Both the position numbers and the translations under genes were made by a program. From NCBI GenBank assembly GCA_021234155.1, contig JAJEKV010000141.1:192039-256038 (forward strand): DNA of 64,000 nt, given 5' to 3'. The notes under the pieces are model-generated. The model ran no database searches. It was given only the letters and a program-made list of their open reading frames with translations, and was not told the DNA's origin. Position 1 is the stretch's first letter, and each line of letters begins with the position of its first letter. Below, in pieces: positions 1 through 12,050 of this stretch. The stretch is from Isoetes taiwanensis. Lineage: Eukaryota > Streptophyta > Lycopodiopsida > Isoetales > Isoetaceae.

Positions 1-1051
1 TCCAACCCCTCGGCCGTTGATCCATGAAATATTCTATGGCATAAATTGGGGTCGTCCATCCAAAAAGAAGATGGGGTCAAACCCCATTTTCCATGTCATC
101 ATATGATTCTGAGCCAAAGGTGGCCAAGTCAATGATGCAGTCAATAAACAATGATTATGGCTTACATTACACACTGAATATCATACCTTAATAACAAGCA
201 TGAAAAGGAACGTCACTACTCCATCAAAACAGAAATATCACAGCCTAATTAACAAGCATGAAGAGACTCCATTGAAATTTAACATGGAGAAGACCTCACC
301 TTCAGATATCTGGGACTATCTGTAACAGAGGAGGAAGCATGGGGATTTGAACCCCGCCAAAAAGGCAGTTAAGACCTCAAAAGAATACCAGTTAAAATGA
401 AACAACAATGCTCAAGCATCCCTGTGCCAAACCAGACAAGACCTGTTGAAGCACACTATGCAACAGAGCTCTTCCCCGAGACAACACACTCTACAACAGG
501 AGCTCTTCGAAGCTTGGCATGTCTCCAACATCATCTAAGCGGAGAAGGAAGAGGGCTTTAAAAAAAAGGATTAATCAGGGCAACGAAATCGATTGAAGAG
601 GTCAGTTATATGGCAGGAACTCCCACTGCCACACAAAGGCCATACTGCGCTCCCAGAACTTCTTACAGCTAAACCTGTGCGGAAACGAAAAGGAGAATGC
701 TTGTGAAGAAAGAAATACAAACCGAAGTGCTATTTTTGCCTATGGTCGAAACCAAAATGCTTTTGGCTATGGCGGAAGGAAAATCCAAAATCTCTTTTTC
801 AACAAGAAGAACTGCAGATGCCATAGCCTGGCTCCAGATTCGGCCTCCTGTCGGAACCCCTCCGCCATAGCATGCCGCCCAGCCTGCCGCATGAAATGGA
901 AAAAGAAAGGAAATAAACCCATAAATAGAAACTTTAAAAAAAAATTTAACCACAACACATTATCACAACACATTAGAAAACTCAAACCCATATTTCTGAC
1001 GTCAGCAAAATACTATAATGGCATAGTAGCTTCAATTGCACGGAACGCAAT
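1..1051. other. Gene-free 5' flank
   Basis: I see no supported gene here. Short reading frames lack recognisable domains and splice context. The interval is the upstream flank of the PI31 gene that starts at 1208. Confidence 0.5.
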
Positions 1052-1161
1052 AAAGTTACCCTGGTCATGCTGATATGGCGCAATCCTAACGGTGGGTGAT
1101 TCCATCCCGTAGAATAACCCACGGTGATGATCGTGCCACGACCCATAACCAGGGTAACTTT
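1052..1161. repeat. Fold-back (inverted repeat) just upstream of PI31
   Basis: The 18-base arm AAAGTTACCCTGGTCATG at 1052-1069 is matched, with one mismatch, by the reverse complement of 1144-1161. Inside it a second arm pair (GTGGGT near 1092, ACCCAC near 1123) nests, so the segment could form a long hairpin. CAATTGCA lies just outside both arms. It ends 46 bases before the PI31 start codon, so it lies in the probable promoter or 5' UTR. It may be a small fold-back transposon or a regulatory hairpin; nothing in the sequence decides between these. Confidence 0.55.
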
Positions 1162-1207
1162 CCAATTGCACAATATAATTCCTGCGTTTTCTGGCTTGAT
1201 CACGAAA

Positions 1208-3646
1208 ATGGTGGCGCCAGAAGCAGTCCTGGCCGTAATTAGGGCGTCGCGTCCTCAACTAAGAACCGCCCATGATCGTGTTGCTTTTGCTTTACATGCT
1301 GCTTTCCTAGCATCAGGCTATACTTTATTAGCTTCTGGAGCACGAGCTGCTTTTGACCCCCCTAGAGGTTATCTCTTTTTCTTCTTCGTCTAGTTGTTAC
1401 CCATTGTTCGATTTTTGAGAGCTTGTTCGGTTGTAGTTCTGTAATTAAGCTAGGGAGTGGAATAAAAGCAGATTCAGTATTTGTGTATTTATAAAACAGA
1501 CCTTGAACTGTGTCGTACATTTGGTATCAGAACTTCTAAAACCTCAGATGTATGATGCCTTACAAAATCCAACTCCCTGAAGAAAATAAATTGTCTGGTT
1601 TTGCCCTTAATACATTTGTAATTCGATTACCAGAAGTGCATTCCATTTGGGATGTAATTTCTCTGTAGTTTACTGTTAATTTCTTGCTTGTTATTCTTAT
1701 AATGGTTCTATTCAACCCATGCCACATATTCAGATGTTCCAGAAGATGAGGATGTCGGTACTGAAGGCTGGAATGATCTACAAGATGCTTATGCATTTCG
1801 ATATTTAAGTCCTCAGAAGAAAATAATAGATGTAAAATGCACAGTGCTTGGAGATTTGCTTATGGTTGATGCAGCTCCAAGTCATGACAGTGCAAATGCA
1901 CCTGCGCATTTGGAATTGAAGTAAGCACATTTATTGAGAAATCCTTTAATAGCGAATGTGCATGTGCAAGTAGTGCAATTAAATATATCTAATTCTTTTT
2001 GTCATTATCACAATCAGTGTCAAGAATTGTGCTAAAGAAGGTGACTGTAGAAGTTATAGCGAACAGTTTCTTGATCTTGATGGCATCTTAAAGCAATTTT
2101 CAATGCTTATTTCCAATTGGGAGCCCAAGCCATCTGCTTTAACTCATGTTGAACGCAGGTGATTGTTGCTTGTCTTAAATTCTGTTTCTTTACAAGTTGT
2201 GAATGCTTCTTATAATGTGTGCTTGCAGGGAAGATTTTTGTGAGCATGAAGGAACTGGCGGATATGAACCTGGGTATGAATCTTGTTAGTTTTATCTTAT
2301 CTTGTTTCTCTGCTAGCCATGCTAAGAGTAAATGTTATGTGTGTCTATATGATACATTGAAAGTTTTAACTTTCTAAAATTTTAAACTAGGAGTTAACAA
2401 ATTTTCTGCTTACTTGCAGATATCAGATGCCTCGAGTACCTGCACCTGGGGCAAGTGACTTTTGCCAGGTGTAGGTGCAGGAGTCTTTCCTCACAGGTTT
2501 GTCTTTGGTTAATGCATTGACCTTGAGCAAATCAGTGTGCATTGAACATGTGACATTGATAGCATACCATATGACCGAAACATCTGACATACACATGCTG
2601 CATTATGAAACTGAACTGTCAAATTAATTCTTTCATGCTGTTCCTGGTCTTTATTTTGAAACGGTCTTCCATGCTTAGCATCACTGCTCATTCTAGATGT
2701 TGCATTTGTTATTAGAATCATTCATTTCTTGGATTTTAATATCCTTGTTTGTAATATAGGCGGAATGGAGGTTTCGAAAGTGGAGAAGTTGGTGGGAGTC
2801 AGTTAGGTTTGTGCTCGCCATTAGCGTAATGGTTAGGCTTTTTGTGAGTTTTTGTGTGTTTTGTGTTCTCTTTCTAAGAAATCAATAAGTATTGTTTATT
2901 GTGTTGTCTAAGAGATTGTTAAGTTGCTTTGCAGTAAATCACCACATTTACTCTAGCATCCCTAGATGTTTGTTTGTGAGATGTGAGCCGTGATGCGTTT
3001 GTAAGGAAAGTAAGGTTTTTTTGGAGCTGATTTGTACATGTTATACATATAGGACCACGTGATCCAGCCTGGGGTACTTTGTTAGGGAGTGATCGAACAA
3101 CGGGCATTCCCGATGATGGCTTTTCGTAAGTTTCCTTGCATTTCTGGAAACCCATTTACTGAAATTACCAAAATAACTGAAGTTCACAATTCTGTCTATC
3201 GATTGAAGCAACATGCATAAATTCACGAGTGCTTATAATAATCAATGGTTCTGATAATCATTAGTAGGGCAAAATGGATGTGACGTTAAATAGATTTGTA
3301 CTTTAACATTGAATTCATATGTTTGTATGCTGGCTGCTTCTAAGAATTAATAGTATAGTTAGCAGACAGATGTTAATTAAATCTGTCGTAAGTTAAGTTT
3401 GTATACTAATCAAATCTGTTCCTATAATGTTGACAGAAACGTACCACCTGGTGCAAGATTTGATCCCTTTGGGCCTCCAGGGGTTCCCGGATTTGAACCT
3501 AGTCGTTTTGGAAGGTAGAATTGATATGTAAAGCAACGCAGAGTCAACACAGGGTGAAAGTGTTTCTCATACTGTCCTTTTCCTGCAGGGGTAGACGTCC
3601 CCCAGGTCAGCCCCATCCAGACCTTGAAAGGTTCAATCAATTTTGA
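1208..3646 (+). CDS. PTRE1: PI31-like proteasome regulator, nine exons, one-base frameshift in exon 5
   Basis: Plant homologue of PI31/PTRE1, a protein that binds and modulates the 20S proteasome. Exons by GT-AG junctions and phase: 1208-1367, 1734-1920, 2018-2158, 2229-2273, 2420-2496, 2760-2806, 3053-3125, 3437-3514, 3589-3646. The N-terminal FP domain is clear (AVLAVIRASRPQLR, HDRVAFALHAAFLASGY, then EGWNDLQDAYAFRY and LELNVKNCAKEG). The C-terminal Pro/Gly-rich HbYX-type region has GPRDPAW, PPGARFDPFGPPGVPGFEP and PGQPHPDLERF. The exons total 866 nt, one short of 289 codons. The frame breaks in exon 5 near 2460: upstream reads PAPGASD, downstream reads PGVGAGVFPHR in the next frame. All other junctions keep phase, so this is either a recent one-base deletion or a sequence error. 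The start at 1208 is chosen because the FP domain begins there. Confidence 0.85.
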
Positions 3647-4115
3647 TAAGTGGATTCTTGTTTTGTCATCCACATCCAAGCCTTTGAAGGTTGTGTCAAT
3701 TTTGATAGATGGAGCCTTGTTTTGTGGGCATGGTTTTTTACTTTGTACATAAATACACTGTATAGTTTTTATGTATTTTTGTATAGACGTTCATAGTCAA
3801 TCAAAAGTTTGGTGTAAGAAAGTAATCAAGACATGACCTCAGTAATCTGTGTCCACATTTCTATGACTAGGGAATTGAGAGGAGTAAAGGGACTTTAGTC
3901 CGGGTTCCATCAATAATTCTTTTGGTAATTATGAAAGGGTAGTATGGAGAGGCTAAGCCTTGAAAATGATAGGGCATCTTCATCAAGAGCTGTCGGATAA
4001 GCTGTTGTACTGTTGTTATACAGCTAAACCAGGACTTATGGTACAGTCCGTTCCAGCGACTGCGTTCTTACTTCTACTATGCCTTCTAGTACTTGCAGGT
4101 GCAATTAGCATGCCA
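3647..4115. other. PI31 3' flank
   Basis: AT-rich sequence after the PI31 stop, probably holding the 3' UTR. A short frame at 3960 has no recognisable domain. No second gene is supported. Confidence 0.4.
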
Positions 4116-4171
4116 TCAACTGATAGAAATTTTAATACAACCTTCAACTGATAGAAATTTTAATACAACCT
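4116..4171. repeat. 28-bp perfect tandem duplication
   Basis: Two identical 28-base units (4116-4143 and 4144-4171), each beginning TCAACTGATAG, lie directly next to each other. It is a recent local duplication with no coding context I can support. Confidence 0.9.
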
Positions 4172-6225
4172 TCTTTGATCCTGCTGGAGGAGATCCGATT
4201 TCATACTAGCATTGAGCTGTGCGAAGGAAACTCACTTATGGTTCTCATGAGGGGAAGTTTTTTACGGAGCTTCGCTGTCGTACTAACATTGAGCCGTGTG
4301 AACAAAAACTCTCTTACCAAATTTAATTACCGGAATCGCTTTCTTTATTGTTCATTTTCGTATTCTTAATTCTGGACCTTTTAAGTCATGAGATATTCTA
4401 GGGAATCTCCCACATCAAAGATCACTTTTTGTTTTTTTAATGTTTAATTCTCCTGTATGAATCAATCGTGCAGCTAGTAGGTTCCCCAATTGACATTTTC
4501 TTGCGGCATTTTTGTTTTGGAAGGCGAAATTTTTGTGAGCTGAAAATTTGCTCTGTTTTCAATGACATTGGCGCCGCCACGCCTGAAAAAATGCGAATTC
4601 AGCGAAATTTTCTCGGTCACAAAAAATTTGCCAACGAAAAAACAGGACCTTTGAAATTTTGTCCTTTTTTGTTTTTCCCAAGAATTATCCACGGAAATAT
4701 TGGCGACTTAGCCGATTAGAAGGGGACAAAGAGGGGCCGAAGCGGAAGTAGGGGACGGAGGGAACCGGATTGAAGATCTGAGGGCGGGCGTGGATCGACC
4801 CGGTTTTTCATTTGTGAAAAATCTTGCCGGCCCTATAATTTCGTGGTCCCTTTTTCGTTGGTTGAAATGGTGTTGGTCGTTGGATAGGGTTTTTTTCCCT
4901 CAAAGGTTCCCCTTGATGGGTCGATTTGTTGGAGCTAGAATTGCGTATGTCCGAAAAGCTTGGGAGCTTGGATGTCTGGTGCATCTGCGCATATTGGTGG
5001 CAAAATATGGCCGATTTTGCTGGAGGCTGGGTTCCTTGATCTGCTGCAACCATATTTATTTGTGTTTTTTAGAGCATAAAAAGTTGGATTGATTTGTACA
5101 TGGTTACTCTCAATCCAGTGCGCAATCCATATTTTTACCCTTCTGCTTACTTCTTGTGAGGGTTAATAGTGGAAAAAAAGAGTTGTTCAGGCTTTGTTTT
5201 TGATGAAGGCAGACCTAATTTATATTTGCGAAGGAAATTCTGGCATTTGATGTTTTTTTTGCTCGATTACCCAATGTCGGCTTGAATCATGGGCTTGAAT
5301 CAGAATGGTTGAATTAGGAATTTAAATCAGGATTTCAATCACATGCTTTGCCAGTTTGAATCAGGCGATTTCAATTAGAGCCATTTGAATCAAGCTCCCT
5401 TCTCGTTTTGCCTCGCATGCCATGCTCTGCTTTTCTCTTCCCGTTGTAGCTTCTCTCTTCCTCTTGATCTTGCTTCGGCCTTGCCGGATGTAATGATGCA
5501 AAAACTTTTGTTAAAACTCAATGGTTCAATTGGACGGCTCTTGTTTTATTTTGTTAAGAATGCGATTGGGATGAATGTAGCGTTTAGGATGGGCAACTCG
5601 GCCAGCAGTAAAGCACTCTATGGTTCGAAAATATGGGGGTTTGGTCACGAAAAATCCGGCTATCCTTAAAAATTTGACGAAGTTAAAAAACTTGGCATTC
5701 AATAGCATTATCGTTATCTTAACTTTTTGTTTTGGTGTGTTATAAGAGACTTTTTTTTTTTTTTTTTTTTGAAAAATAAATAAAAATTCAAAGAACATTG
5801 GCAAGTTCATGAATAACATATAAAACACTAAATATAACACAAATCCCATAACGCGACAAAAAAAAAAAATTTCAAATTTTTTTCAATATGAAATGCGATC
5901 AACAACATCATGTCCCAAAGTAAGAAATGAAAGACGCCAAAAATCAAATTTGCTTCAATCTACCAATTAGCTTAAATATCCTATTGTTTAAATTCGGTTT
6001 TCTCCGGTTCAAAAACTTTTGGTATTTCTTTTAAGGTTATTTTCTATGGTTTTGAATGTTTTAAATCTTGGGAAAAACTTAGATGCACCAAAAATCGGGA
6101 ATGTGGGTTTTCCTATCATTTAAAAATTCGCCCATTTCAATGGAAAATTCGATTTAGGGCAAGGGTGCATGGTGCATGCATTGGCATGCACAACGTGGCC
6201 TGTTTTTGGGTAAATTTGTTATCAT
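4172..6225. other. Gene-free interval
   Basis: No gene is supported. At 5283-5400 a TTGAATCA/TTTGAATCA-type motif recurs about seven times with irregular spacing. A poly(T) run lies at about 5751-5770 and an A-run at about 5860. Open frames in 4468-5092 overlap on both strands and have no family features. Confidence 0.4.
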
Positions 6226-6837
6226 AGATGTTATAGATTCAGAGCTGGAGCTTCAAATCAAGCATCCTTTTTGCTAAAAGCTCTATTTTGGTGCCATAAA
6301 CGGAGCAGAATCCTCATCAGTCATCTGTTTGTTAACTTCTTGCAAAGATTTACGGTGCTTCTTTTTGTTTCTGGAGCACCAAAAGAAACACGCAATCAAT
6401 GATGCCATGCACTTATTAGCAGCTCCACCGATATTTTTAGAAGAAAACAGGGTTTGATGCGGCCAAATCTTCGTTGTCCATTCTTTTTCAGGTAGTGGAC
6501 TTCTGCTTTGTCATCTTTGTTATTCTCATTATAGGGACGTTAGGTTCAGAGCCCTAGCTTCAAATCAAGCATTCTTATTGCCAAAAGCTCTATTCTGGTG
6601 CCATAAATGGAGTGCAATACTCACCAACCATCTGTTTATTAAGTTCTGCAAAGATTTACGGTGCTTCCTTTTGTTTCTAGAGCACCAAAAGAAACATGCA
6701 ATTAGTGATGCCATGCACTTATTAGCAGCTTTACTGATATTTTTGAGAAGAAAACAGAGATTGATGCGGCCAAATCTTCGTTGTCCATTCTATCTCAGGT
6801 ACTGGACTTCTGCTTTCCCATCTTTGTTATTTTCATT
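6226..6837. repeat. ~305-bp direct tandem duplication
   Basis: Segment 6226-6534 is repeated at 6535-6837 with scattered substitutions. Matching landmarks include TTCAAATCAAGCAT, AAAGATTTACGGTGCTTC, GCCATGCACTTATTAGCAGC and GATGCGGCCAAATCTTCG. A frame at 6578-7024 lies across the second copy but resembles no family I know, and the first copy does not keep it open. I therefore treat it as non-coding. Confidence 0.85.
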
Positions 6838-8416
6838 GAGAACTTTATTCTTTTCAGGCATGGTTGTTATGGGATCATTGTTGTGGGGTTCTAAGCTTTG
6901 GTGTATTCAGATAGAAGAAGCAAAACATTTTGCCCCCAATGAAGCTTCATTTGAGGCCTATTTTTTCTTGCTTCTTAAGTTGCAGAGTTACCAAGGTCTT
7001 TTGTGCATTATCTATATATTTTGATTTGGAATTTCAGGTTGGAATTACGTTTTCTTCTTAGACGTAGGTGAATGTAACTATTTTAATTCAAATATTAGCT
7101 AGGAAGCTCTGTCCTGAGTTTTGCAATTTAGTTTCTTAGTTTCAAGTTCTATTATCTCCTATTGTATTATCACCTTCTTCTCTTATTCTACGCGAGTACA
7201 TTACTTTGCAGTGCAAATGGTTGGGGTCCCAATGTCATCCGTGGCTCGACTTTGAGCAAATCATAATATTGGAGCTTTTGAACAGTGTTTTGGAACCGAT
7301 CTTATTTATCCGATCTACATGGCACTTATTACGAGGTGATAGTATATTGTGCGAGAACTGTTTTGCATACAATATGCCACAAGGATAAAGTCTGGGAGAG
7401 GTATTTTCACAATCCAAGTTATGGATCTTGAATGCCATCTCATGGCAGTGATCAAAATTTTGGAGAAGGTGATAAACTCTAAAAGCGAGGCGGCATTAAA
7501 CAATCCGCTCAAAACAAAATCTTGAACATGCTAAAGGTAACATTATTACTTAAATGAAAGTCGCTATTAGTTATGCCATTGAACATTATTGAAATTGATT
7601 GGGATGAATCCTATGCCTCGACAATAGGCCAATTTTATACCAATAGTTGGATTAAAATATGGATAAGTTACGTTACAAGGTTAACTTCATTGTTGTATGC
7701 CAGACCTCCACAAATTTGTTTATTACTCCGTGATGATCCAAGAGGTATTTCATGTAACCATCATTGTGAGTTTATCCAACTTCTTTCGTCAACTTTGTTG
7801 TTGCATATAAACAGGCCTCCAAGGCTACATTTTGTTTGCTAAGCTTTGCCGCCAATGTGATGAATTTCATGAATAAGTTGAGCCAACGGCCTTGAAGTTG
7901 CTTCACTGCTATGTTATCTTATTGTGATGATGAAAGACTATTTTAAAAGGGATTTTGCAAGTGTTGAAGGTGAGTTTTGTTTTATTTGGAACACTTGCAG
8001 TTTCATCCAGATTGGAAAGACTGAACATAGTTCAATGTGTTATGATTATTTGATGCAGATTTCTAGGTTTTTATAGTGTCTACTATTTCTTCTATTTGAT
8101 CATTCTTGAATTTTGCTACTATATGTCCTTTAAATCGCATTCCTCACTTTAGCCATCTTCAATTCTAAATGTAATTCTACTCTGCAACTTAGTGGATCTT
8201 TATATACTATATAAACTAGCAAGAGTGAAGCCCCTCCATGGGCATTTTCTATTCGTCCTGCATCTGTAAAGTGGTTAACATAGAATCAGTGCAACAATTT
8301 GTGTATCATCGGAATGCCTAGAGCAACAAAACTGGTTGTAGTCCACTAGGGTTAATGTTTTAGTATCAAGTACATGTATGTGCAAGCTAATCTAATTGGA
8401 TTGCCTTCATATATAT
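6838..8416. other. Gene-free interval
   Basis: AT-rich sequence with several short frames (for example 7206-7388 and 7573-7842). None shows a known motif or convincing exon junctions. I see nothing further. Confidence 0.4.
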
Positions 8417-8900
8417 TTTTTTTTTTTTTTTTTTTTTAAGGCAAGAGTGTCTGTATTGTATTCAGAGGATAAGAGTGTTTACACATACAGTCGAGTCCAG
8501 AACTACTACCACTTCTCGAATCCATGGATAGTAGTCCAGACTCTGAGCCTGGTACTTAGAGCCTCTCTCAACTTCTTCTCCAATGGATACTATAGGAGAG
8601 AGGACTCTGTTCCTAGACTAAATTTTTTACAATGAAGGTCTATGACCTTATTATAGTGGCTCCACAATAGGCCTGATATAAGCTATACGTACATGGTCAC
8701 CAGAAAGAGGACTTTAAACCTGTGAGGATCCCTGTGGGATCACTAAGTGCCCAGGCTCAGGAGCAGAGTTCAAGCAGCAACTGTTCAGATTAGACTGGCT
8801 GGCTAGAAGCCTTAGTGAGAAAGAACCACTTTAAGCACCCTCCGAAAAAGATACCCTAGCATCCAAAGAGTGGATAATGCTAATGCTTATTGGCAAACTT
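8417..8900 (-). mobile_element. Probable poly(A)-tailed retroelement 3' end (minus strand)
   Basis: A run of about 23 T at 8417-8439 is followed by non-repetitive sequence. That is the layout expected when a poly(A)-tailed retrotransposon or processed copy is inserted on the minus strand. No coding domain is recognisable and the far end is not defined, so the right boundary is nominal. Confidence 0.3.
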
Positions 8901-9159
8901 ATTAGCATATTATTGGAAACCGGCTGTATGCTTTGTTAATATATTGTTCATAAATGTACATCAGTCTTAAGGTTGTATAACCTTAAATCTCTATTTGTCT
9001 ATGATGACCCCAACATATGCAGCTTCTATACCCATCCTATGGATGGGATCCAAATGCTTGGAGTGTAATGCATGCATTCCTGGCAGAGTGGTCTCCCAAT
9101 ATAGTATTACTTTTGCACAAATTAATGGAATAGTTTTATTCATTGTAAAAGCAGAATGT

Positions 9160-9780
9160 GTAGCCCCATTAGTGCAGCAGAGGCACACTATATGCTTCTC
9201 TTGTATGAGAGTTGTTTTGGCAGGATGCAGCCGACGGGCCAAGCATTCACCAGTAGTATCGGGGTCCGGCAGGGCTGCCTCCTCTCACCAACACTTTTTG
9301 GCCTCTACATTGATCAGTTACAGCCCTGGCTTATTGAGCATGGGGGGGATGGCATGCAGCTTTTGCACGGCATCATCCGCCCGACTCATCTATCGCGGGG
9401 ACGATGTTGACCTTACGCCCACACCCGAAGCTATGCGGACTCATCCGGATGCCCCTAGGCGCGTGCAATGGCCGCTCTGGAACACGCGCATGAAACCGGC
9501 CAAGACCGGGGTGGTTCTCATATCCTCTTCGCCACCCCATGCCTCCTGCACTCACATATTGGGGCGGGCACTGTGGAGGTCGCGCCCACCTACAAGTACC
9601 TAGGGGTGGAGTTCCCTCCCTCGCTCTTGTTGGGGGCGTCCATCCGCTGCGGTGTGCAGGCCGAAAGCGCTTTATGCCATGCGGAACAGGTCATCGGCCG
9701 AGCTCTATGATTGGGGCCATCGGTCACATCTATTTGGGCTCGGGTCGAGCACGTCATACGTATGGGGTTGAGGTTTAGGG
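9160..9780 (+). pseudogene. LINE reverse transcriptase fragment (copy A)
   Basis: The non-LTR RT signature GVRQGCLLSPTLFGLYIDQL lies at about 9265-9325. It is followed, after frame changes, by a degenerate catalytic box (RGDDVDL where FADDI-type sequence is expected) near 9400, then AKTGVVLISSS and TYKYLGVEF near 9500-9610. At least two frameshifts separate these blocks, so no active enzyme can be made. N-terminal RT, endonuclease and ORF1 are missing. Confidence 0.8.
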
Positions 9781-10676
9781 CCCGGTCGTCTCTTTGAGAC
9801 ACGGAATGACTTGGGAGCAGTCGCGAAGGCATTTTGGCACAGGCACTTGGGTGAAACCCCCGGTCCCTGCTCGGTTACAACTGCATGAAACTGGATTCTT
9901 GCCGCTTATTTAGGCAGACCCTTGATAGACACATCGTCTATTTTCGCAAAGTGGTTAATATGGGTGATGCTCACGGCTCCTCGCACTGGCTTACGCTATG
10001 GCAATGGGCCCTTGGCCGCTCGGGGGAACTGTTGGAGGGTAAAGAGAGCTCGGTGGTTCGCGGATGGAACGTGCGAGAGCAAGACCTGCGTCTGAGGTGG
10101 ACAGAGGCCGGTCGTGGCGGCCTAGCGGGGAGTACTGGGCGCTTGTCCTTAGCGACTCGGGACCTCGGCTCAGGCTCGGAGGGTCAAAAAGCGGCCCGGT
10201 AAAAGGGCACATCACCCGCGTGTTGCTGGGGCCGCATCTCTACTGCGTTCCCGTTCCCACGAAAAAGCGCACTCATTGCCTCTCCATTACATACAGTGCC
10301 CATCTTACCCATCCAAGGCAGGCGGAGGTGGATTGGGGAGCCCGCCGGAACCGGAGGCTCTGTCAGTCTTTACATCAACGGGTGCCATTAGGGCCCGAGT
10401 CTCACACTTTCAGGTGCCCGGCCATTGATCAGTCGGGCGGTCGCGCTTCCTGGAAATGCGGCGGACTTGCCCCTACATTTTTTGATAAACCTGCCGTCGA
10501 TTATTGCTTCGGGGTGTACATTGAGTCTTGGATCTGCGAGCTCACCTTTGCCCCTTTGTTTGCCCGTGTCGGGCACTCACAGTCTTGGTGCATCGGTGTA
10601 TATATTTGTGTGTTTTGCATTTTATATATTTGAACAGTTTATCGGAAGCTGATTGGCCACCCGCGGTTTTCCCTCG

Positions 10677-10764
10677 AAAACCCTTCGGGGTTTTTTTAAT
10701 GGGGTAGTAATCCGCTTGCCGCTTTTTGTATTGGGTCCCATAGGACCGATTGGTCCTCGTGGAC
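10677..10764 (+). other. Conserved LINE 3'-end hairpins
   Basis: AAAACCC-TTCG-GGGTTTT (10677-10694) forms a 7-bp stem capped by a UUCG tetraloop. GGTCC-CATA-GGACC (10734-10747) and GTCC-TCGT-GGAC (10753-10764) form two more small hairpins just before the microsatellite tail. The same blocks, partly mutated, recur on the minus strand near 35.02-35.13 kb, 57.91-58.02 kb and 31.02 kb. A role in recognition by the element's own RT is inferred from other LINE families. Confidence 0.6.
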
Positions 10765-10778
10765 GATAAAAATTAATT

Positions 10779-10862
10779 AATTCCTTCCTTCCTCCTCCCT
10801 CCCTCCCTCCCTCCCTCCAGTCCCTCCCTCCTTCCTTCCTTCCTTCTTCCTTCCTTCCTTCA
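10779..10862 (+). repeat. (TTCC)n/(TCCC)n tract forming the tail of LINE copy A
   Basis: The pyrimidine tract of TTCC and TCCC units starts directly after the conserved LINE 3' end. It occupies the place where other copies carry (TATTC)n. Confidence 0.8.
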
Positions 10863-11004
10863 AATTCTCTCACAATATTGCACCTAAACAATTGATAACC
10901 TATTCATAGCTAGAAATATATCAATGACAGTCATAACGAGGAATATATGAATGGCACGAAACAATTGTGTAAGCTATTTGTAGCTAAAAATATATCATTT
11001 AAAG

Positions 11005-11215
11005 TAATCCTTAACAAGAAGAAGAAGAAGAGATTTTAACGTCACGCCACAAGGCAGCGTCCTATCGGACATGTGACACTTTACAACACACCCGGATGGG
11101 TCCCGCCCCACCACTTTTACATTTGCTGAAGTGGGTCCTTCCCCACCAACTTTACATTGCATACTTTTGCTGAACCCCGTGACCTTGGGTATGGCAGTTT
11201 AACGTCTTACCAAGG
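11005..11215 (-). mobile_element. Possible retroelement 3' end with (AAG)n tail
   Basis: An (AAG)n run near 11018-11033 is followed by TTTTAACGTC and a GC-rich stretch. This resembles the order microsatellite, T-run, ACGTC seen at the minus-strand ends of the LINE family (for example 57.9 kb). The similarity beyond TTTTAACGTC is weak, so membership of that family is only suggested. Confidence 0.3.
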
Positions 11216-12050
11216 AATATTTGAATAAGCTTTTTATTATATGACATATCTTATTTATTAGGTTATCTTAAACATGTCATCTATAGTAATAATATCTGAA
11301 CAAGCATTCTATTATATGACATATCTTAATTTGATGTGGGCATGCACTGCATCAAATGAGCATGTTAAAATTGGTATGGAATCCAGGATAATATAATCAA
11401 GCCTATCTCAAAGACCACATATACAAAGTCTATCTCCTCTACAATATGGACAACGTTGAACCCTAGCCCAAAGCTCATGCATTATGAGCGTACCTAGCTT
11501 TCTAAAATAGCAAGAAAAAAATACTATAAGATGGAATAGCGTAAAAAAATAATCGATATTGACAAGGGTTGAAAAGGAATCCAAGGCTATCCATTGTTTA
11601 TTTTCTCTAATATTGTATATTATGCTATGTGTTCACCTTCTGATTCATATACAACACAATTCAATCAAAATCCATGTCATTTGGTATCCCTTTGGCTTTA
11701 TATATTGTTGCTAAATTTGTGCATTTTCTCTAAAATCACCATTCCATCCAACCAAATGCTTCGCATTAACTTATATTTGTACATATGCAACGCCGCACCA
11801 TAACTTCCCTCTTCAGTCTTCAAAAGTTCTTTGCACAACAATTATCTTCTACATATAGTTTACAACGTTGCCTTTTTGTGTATTCACGGCTTGTTCACCC
11901 ATGGCTAAGCTCTAGAAGTAACCAAGCCTCTCACATTCATCTCCTCTTTTTTGTTCTCTTGCATGAATCCAAAAGCAACCCTAAATTATGCCATGCTTAC
12001 ACCTAAAAAGTAAGATAAAATTAATTTATGGCCAATTCAACACAAAAAAA
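11216..12050. other. Gene-free interval
   Basis: No gene is supported. ATTATATGACATATCTTA occurs twice (near 11236 and 11308), marking an old local duplication. Short frames from 11594 to 12006 have no known motifs. Confidence 0.4.

Larger units (their letters stand above)
9160..10862 (+). mobile_element. 5'-truncated LINE copy A with conserved 3' end and (TTCC)n-type tail
   Basis: The non-LTR retrotransposon begins inside the reverse transcriptase palm and runs through the C-terminal region to a 3' UTR shared with copies near 35.0 kb and 57.9 kb. The 3' UTR has a UUCG-capped hairpin at 10677-10694 and two further hairpins at 10734-10764. It then ends in a TTCC/TCCC tract instead of poly(A). 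Reading frames are broken by stops and frameshifts. The 24.16 kb fragment matches its 9885-10000 part at protein level (RHIVYFRKVVNMG against RHILYRGKVVNIG). Clade is uncertain. Confidence 0.8.

Noticed and set aside
4790-5092. 100-codon frame
   Set aside because: No recognisable domain; an antisense frame of similar length exists.
6578-7024. 148-codon frame as a gene
   Set aside because: It spans one copy of a tandem duplication whose other copy is not open. No motifs or splice context.
10064-10633. 189-codon open frame
   Set aside because: It overlaps the LINE copy A tail region, has no domain and runs in a GC-rich stretch open in several frames.
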